This document shows positions 4,425 through 6,604 of a stretch of 6,604 nucleotides of DNA, in pieces. Where the stretch lies: contig MHQD01000022.1 in assembly GCA_001822215.1 (NCBI GenBank), positions 1 to 6,604 on the forward strand, written 5' to 3'. The stretch comes from Candidatus Sungbacteria bacterium RIFCSPHIGHO2_01_FULL_50_25. Lineage in GTDB: Bacteria; Patescibacteriota; Minisyncoccia; Sungbacterales; HO2-52-23. The notes beneath the pieces are model-generated. The model made no database searches. It saw only the letters and a list, made by a program, of their open reading frames with translations, and was not told the DNA's origin. Within the stretch, counting starts at the first letter, position 1. The number at the start of each line of letters is the position of its first letter. The position numbers and the translations under genes were made by a program.

Positions 4425-4458
4425 CAAAAAAACATAAAGCCTCGACACGTATCGAGGC
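4425..4458 (-). terminator. Intrinsic terminator of khpA
   Basis: On the minus strand, GCCTCGA (4458-4452) pairs with TCGAGGC (4445-4439) around a 6-nt loop, followed by TTTATGTTTTTTT. It faces the terminator at 4364-4391, insulating two convergent units. Confidence 0.9.
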
Positions 4459-4483
4459 GTTATGATCCCATATATCGGGCAAA

Positions 4484-4798
4484 CTACAAATTCAAATCGC
4501 CGACAACAGAGTCAAAATCAGATCGTGCAGCTCGTGGGCCTTTTCCGCCCTCCGGCTCTTCAATCTTCAAGTTGACGCGGGCGTTATTCTTGATGCCGAC
4601 GACGCGCAAGAGCGAACGAATCGCTTTTGCGGTCTGGCCACTGCGGCCTATGATCTTTCCCATATCGGCGGGGTCGACATGGAGCGTAAGCAATACGCCC
4701 ATCTCGTCAACCTTCCGATCGGTCTTCACGGCGTCTGGATTATCTACAAGTGCCTTGATCAAAAACTCAAGGAACTCCTGGTCACCTGCTCGTGTCAT
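4484..4798 (-). CDS. khpA: KH-domain RNA-binding protein KhpA
   Basis: A 104-residue single-KH protein of the KhpA/YlqC family, a cytosolic RNA-binding protein that in other bacteria pairs with KhpB/EloR and affects cell elongation and division. The N-terminal DQEFLEFLIKALVDNPDAV helix (6-24) is followed by the KH core, with the GxxG loop as IIGRSG at 49-54 and helix QTAKAIRSLLRVVG at 55-68. A charged tail (81-104) extends past the usual 76-80 residues. The ATG at 4798 is chosen over an in-frame GTG at 4834 because family proteins begin just before DQEFLE; the extra 12 codons overlap a possible -10 (TATACT). No Shine-Dalgarno is evident. It lies downstream of rpsP on the same strand with a 160-bp gap, unusually large for this pair. 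Confidence 0.93.
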   Translation of the reverse strand: MTRAGDQEFLEFLIKALVDNPDAVKTDRKVDEMGVLLTLHVDPADMGKIIGRSGQTAKAIRSLLRVVGIKNNARVNLKIEEPEGGKGPRAARSDFDSVVGDLNL

Positions 4799-4958
4799 TT
4801 CAGTATATTTGAGTCCTGCCTTCTGATTCCTCACGGAATATCCGGCATCCTCTCATTCGTTTCATCTTCGACCTTTCGGGATCTTCGAAACGCACACCCG
4901 TCCAAGAACCCGTTACTATTCTATATTCCCAGCTTTCCCAATCTTTTTCAACGGCGCG
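4799..4958 (-). other. rpsP-khpA spacer
   Basis: 160 bp without a convincing gene. In frame with rpsP and after its TAG stop the sequence stays open for about 50 codons, but has no good start codon or ribosome site. On the minus strand TATACT (4807-4802) lies 3 nt before the khpA ATG, without a matching -35. I see no terminator, so rpsP and khpA may share a transcript. Confidence 0.4.
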
Positions 4959-5258
4959 CTATGCCGACGGCGCCTCAATCGTCTCTTTCTTAGCGGCCCT
5001 CACCACATTCACTTTTTTTACACCCGTCAAAACCCCTTTTGAAACAAGCAAATTATGGACCGTCGGGGACGGCTGTGCGCCTTTCGAAATCCAATATAAA
5101 ATTCGCTCGCCTTCTAGGGAGGTTTCTTTTGTTTTCGGATGATACGAACCGAGAATTTCCAATTCCCCGGATTTTGGCTTTGAACGCTTTTCCGTAACAA
5201 CAACCCGAAACGCGGGATCATTCGTGCGGCCTCGGCGTTGAAATCGTATGACTAACAT
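4959..5258 (-). CDS. rpsP: 30S ribosomal protein S16
   Basis: A 99-residue ribosomal protein of the small-subunit body, binding 16S rRNA during early assembly. The N-terminus MLVIRFQRRGRTNDPAFRVV, then ILGSYHP at 35-41 and an LEGERILYWISKGAQPSPTV stretch at 48-67 are diagnostic of S16; a basic and acidic tail follows to residue 99. The ATG at 5258 is the family start, although the frame is open upstream to 5294. There is no Shine-Dalgarno. A near-consensus promoter (TTGACA, 17 bp, TATAGT) ends 7 nt before the ATG, so the mRNA should be essentially leaderless. Its neighbour downstream is khpA, the usual partner; upstream it diverges from a histidine kinase gene. Confidence 0.96.
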   Translation of the reverse strand: MLVIRFQRRGRTNDPAFRVVVTEKRSKPKSGELEILGSYHPKTKETSLEGERILYWISKGAQPSPTVHNLLVSKGVLTGVKKVNVVRAAKKETIEAPSA

Positions 5259-5265
5259 GACGCAT

Positions 5266-5294
5266 ACTATACTCGAGAAACGCCTCGCTGTCAA
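5266..5294 (-). promoter_or_regulatory. Near-consensus promoter of rpsP predicting a leaderless mRNA
   Basis: On the minus strand, a perfect TTGACA (5294-5289), a 17-bp spacer and TATAGT (5271-5266), then 7 nt to the ATG at 5258. The predicted start is at 5259-5258. Confidence 0.85.
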
Positions 5295-5317
5295 CGATAC
5301 CTAATTCTGAGGCATAT

Positions 5318-5412
5318 GCTTTATATTTCTGGCAGAACACCGCGGCCGTAAGGCCGCGGATGAATGTCTGCCTGGAGTCCCGACTTCGTCGGGACGGAAG
5401 AAATATATAAGC
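5318..5412. other. Three-way-junction fold in the rpsP/kinase intergenic region
   Basis: The outer stem GCTTTATATTTCT (5318-5330) pairs with AGAAATATATAAGC (5399-5412) with a single bulged base. It encloses GGCAGA/TCTGCC (5331-5336, 5367-5372), topped by an 8-bp GC hairpin CCGCGGCC-GTAA-GGCCGCGG (5340-5359), and a second 8-bp hairpin GTCCCGAC-TTC-GTCGGGAC (5377-5395). The nested pairing in both AT-rich and GC-rich parts suggests selection for RNA or DNA structure. I do not recognise a known RNA family. The strand is undetermined. Confidence 0.55.
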
Positions 5413-5419
5413 CGCCGGA

Positions 5420-5453
5420 CGTTTTCGCGGCGTAGAAGCGCATCGCGAAAACG
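5420..5453. other. 10-bp perfect hairpin
   Basis: CGTTTTCGCG (5420-5429) and CGCGAAAACG (5444-5453) are perfect complements around a 14-nt loop. It follows the three-way-junction fold directly and is flanked by CCG/CGG that could extend it. No T-run follows, so it is not a typical terminator. Confidence 0.6.
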
Positions 5454-5474
5454 GACGGAAAGAGTACGGAGTAC

Positions 5475-5492
5475 CACGGCCGAAAGGCCGTG
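5475..5492. repeat. Palindrome CGGCCG-AAA-GGCCG type, second copy
   Basis: CACGGCC-GAAA-GGCCGTG is a 7-bp perfect hairpin with a GAAA tetraloop. Its core (5477-5490) differs at one loop base from the core of the hairpin at 5343-5356, so the region holds two members of one small palindrome family. Confidence 0.7.
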
Positions 5493-5530
5493 CGGAATCT
5501 ATGTGAGGTTCCAAAAACCATTGGGACGCG

Positions 5531-5536
5531 TATAAT
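5531..5536 (+). promoter_or_regulatory. Consensus -10 directly before the histidine kinase start
   Basis: TATAAT ending 6 nt before the ATG at 5543. No good -35 is visible (TTCCAA at 5509-5514, 16 bp away, is a poor match). The predicted transcription start is the A of the ATG. Confidence 0.6.
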
Positions 5537-5542
5537 AGAAAG

Positions 5543-6604
5543 ATGGAAAAAGGACAAGCGCCAAAAGAAGGCGGTGCCGACGATGAAAAGTCAGAAATGA
5601 AATCAAGCATATTCGGTCTCCTCCTTCGCATAATCCGCCTGACCGTGTTCGGCTCTGCCATCATATTTACCGGATGGAATATTCTTCCAGAAGGATTCCT
5701 CCCGGAGATAAACGGATTTTTCATGATTCTTATCGCGGCTGCCCTGGCGCTTCTCGCGGGCCTCATCGTGTTTCTTCTTCTCCTGCCCGCGAGGCAATCG
5801 GGCATGAAAGGGTCATTCGACCTTGAAGCCATGGCCGCGGTTGTCATCGGAATGCTTGCAATCCTTACGCTCTCCGTTGTCTCGGTGTTTGCGCAAGAAG
5901 AAACGTCGCGAGACATCATTTTCTGGCTCCTTTTGGTCGGCATCTACACGTTTTATGTTTTTATGATTATCAAGCGCGGCCTCGCGCTCCAGACAGAGAA
6001 CGAAGAACTGAAACAAAAATATGGAGAGCTCCTAGAACTCGATGAAGAAAAAACCGACTTTGTCACGGTGACATCGCACCAGCTACGCACACCTTTAAAC
6101 GAAATCAAATGGATCTTGGGCTATGCAATCGGACAGGACATGTCGGAGGCCGCGCGGCAAGCCCTCCAGAAAGGGCTTTTTGCGACAAACCGCATCGTCA
6201 GCATAGTAAACTCAATTCTCCGCGCGCGGACGCTTGATCTTAGAGAGGGCGCTCTTGAACGAAAAGAAATCAATCTCGGAGAAACCATCTCACGCATCGT
6301 CGAAGACGAACGGGAATTCGCACGCGAAAAAGAAGTCACGCTCGAATACTATCAGCCCGAATCACCGATTATCCTCCACGGCGCAGAGGAAGAACTCGGC
6401 ATGGCGATTGAAAACGTAATTGATAACGCGATACGCTATTCGCCCCATGGATCGGTCTCGGTGGCGCTTCGGGCTGAACGCGGGTCGGCGCAAATCCGCG
6501 TCGAAGACACCGGAATCGGCATCGCAACGGAAGACCGCGACAGGATTTTCCGGAAATTCTATCGCGCGCAAAACGCGCTCCTGGCGCAGCCCGACGGCAC
6601 GGGA
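5543..6604 (+). CDS. Four-TM sensor histidine kinase (C-terminus cut by window edge)
   Basis: 354 residues are visible with no stop. After a charged, hydrophilic N-terminus (1-20) come about four membrane helices (roughly 30-48, 58-82, 94-117, 124-143) with only short loops, so the signal is probably sensed in or at the membrane. A short coiled coil (150-170) leads to the dimerisation and phosphoacceptor domain with the H-box SHQLRTPLNEIKW and phosphorylated H179. The ATPase domain shows the N-box ENVIDNAIRYS (N291, N295), G1 box EDTGIGI (321-327) and F-box IFRKFYRAQN (335-344). The window ends in the G2 box after DGTG. The partner response regulator is not in view. There is no Shine-Dalgarno; a consensus -10 lies 6 nt before the ATG, suggesting leaderless translation. 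The input signal cannot be inferred. Confidence 0.93.
   Translation, partial: MEKGQAPKEGGADDEKSEMKSSIFGLLLRIIRLTVFGSAIIFTGWNILPEGFLPEINGFFMILIAAALALLAGLIVFLLLLPARQSGMKGSFDLEAMAAVVIGMLAILTLSVVSVFAQEETSRDIIFWLLLVGIYTFYVFMIIKRGLALQTENEELKQKYGELLELDEEKTDFVTVTSHQLRTPLNEIKWILGYAIGQDMSEAARQALQKGLFATNRIVSIVNSILRARTLDLREGALERKEINLGETISRIVEDEREFAREKEVTLEYYQPESPIILHGAEEELGMAIENVIDNAIRYSPHGSVSVALRAERGSAQIRVEDTGIGIATEDRDRIFRKFYRAQNALLAQPDGTG

Noticed and set aside
4799..4834. GTG at 4834 as khpA start
   Set aside because: No ribosome site at useful spacing; it adds 12 residues not typical of the family, and the ATG at 4798 fits known N-termini.
5318..5492. Known RNA families (RNase P RNA, tmRNA, 6S, SRP RNA)
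   Set aside because: I could not find the conserved core sequences of these RNAs on either strand.
5218..5943. Minus-strand 241-residue open frame
   Set aside because: It is antisense to the histidine kinase, crosses the hairpin cluster and overlaps the rpsP start; the translation is serine/arginine-rich shadow sequence.
1..6604. CRISPR array, insertion sequence or prophage genes
   Set aside because: No regularly spaced repeats, transposase or integrase motifs, or phage genes are present.

Overview
The window looks like a compact bacterial genome of mixed base composition, most plausibly a Patescibacteria/CPR (Parcubacteria-type) lineage. This is an inference from the short single-domain core proteins, the small KH protein next to ribosomal protein S16, TrmD without an adjacent RimM, two tRNA genes with no encoded CCA, very short gaps between genes, and several genes whose -10 box lies directly before the start codon. 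I see no phage, insertion sequence or CRISPR array.

Left part (1-2150): pyrH (UMP kinase, minus strand, its last few codons cut by the window edge) diverges from a membrane-anchored or secreted N-acetylmuramoyl-L-alanine amidase with a C-terminal peptidoglycan-binding domain. A tRNA with a CAU anticodon (probably elongator Met) follows on the minus strand, tail to tail with the amidase.

Middle RNA-rich part (2150-2665): two back-to-back promoters drive the elongator-type tRNA leftward and an initiator tRNA-fMet rightward. The initiator has a C1-A72 mismatch, an odd D-loop and an odd T-loop. A 38-bp stretch containing its 3' end and the start of its terminator is repeated exactly 194 bp downstream. 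Between the copies lies a strongly folded, non-coding palindromic element. This is the most unusual part of the window.

Central part (2666-4483): a two-TM protein with a HEPN-like cytoplasmic domain, then trmD (tRNA m1G37 methyltransferase), both on the minus strand. A small unrecognised plus-strand gene diverges from trmD; its near-consensus promoter overlaps the trmD start codon. It converges on khpA through two intrinsic terminators.

Right part (4484-6604): khpA (KH RNA-binding protein) and rpsP (S16) on the minus strand, then a 284-bp divergent intergenic region full of perfect hairpins, then a four-TM sensor histidine kinase cut by the right edge in its G2 box.

Functional theme: translation (S16, KhpA, TrmD, two Met-type tRNAs), nucleotide supply (PyrH), and cell envelope or signalling (amidase, membrane HEPN-like protein, histidine kinase). 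Three genes (amidase, rpsP, histidine kinase) have a -10 box ending 6-7 nt before ATG and no Shine-Dalgarno, which predicts leaderless mRNAs. pyrH and the small gene at 4090 instead have clear Shine-Dalgarno sequences, so both initiation modes appear to coexist.
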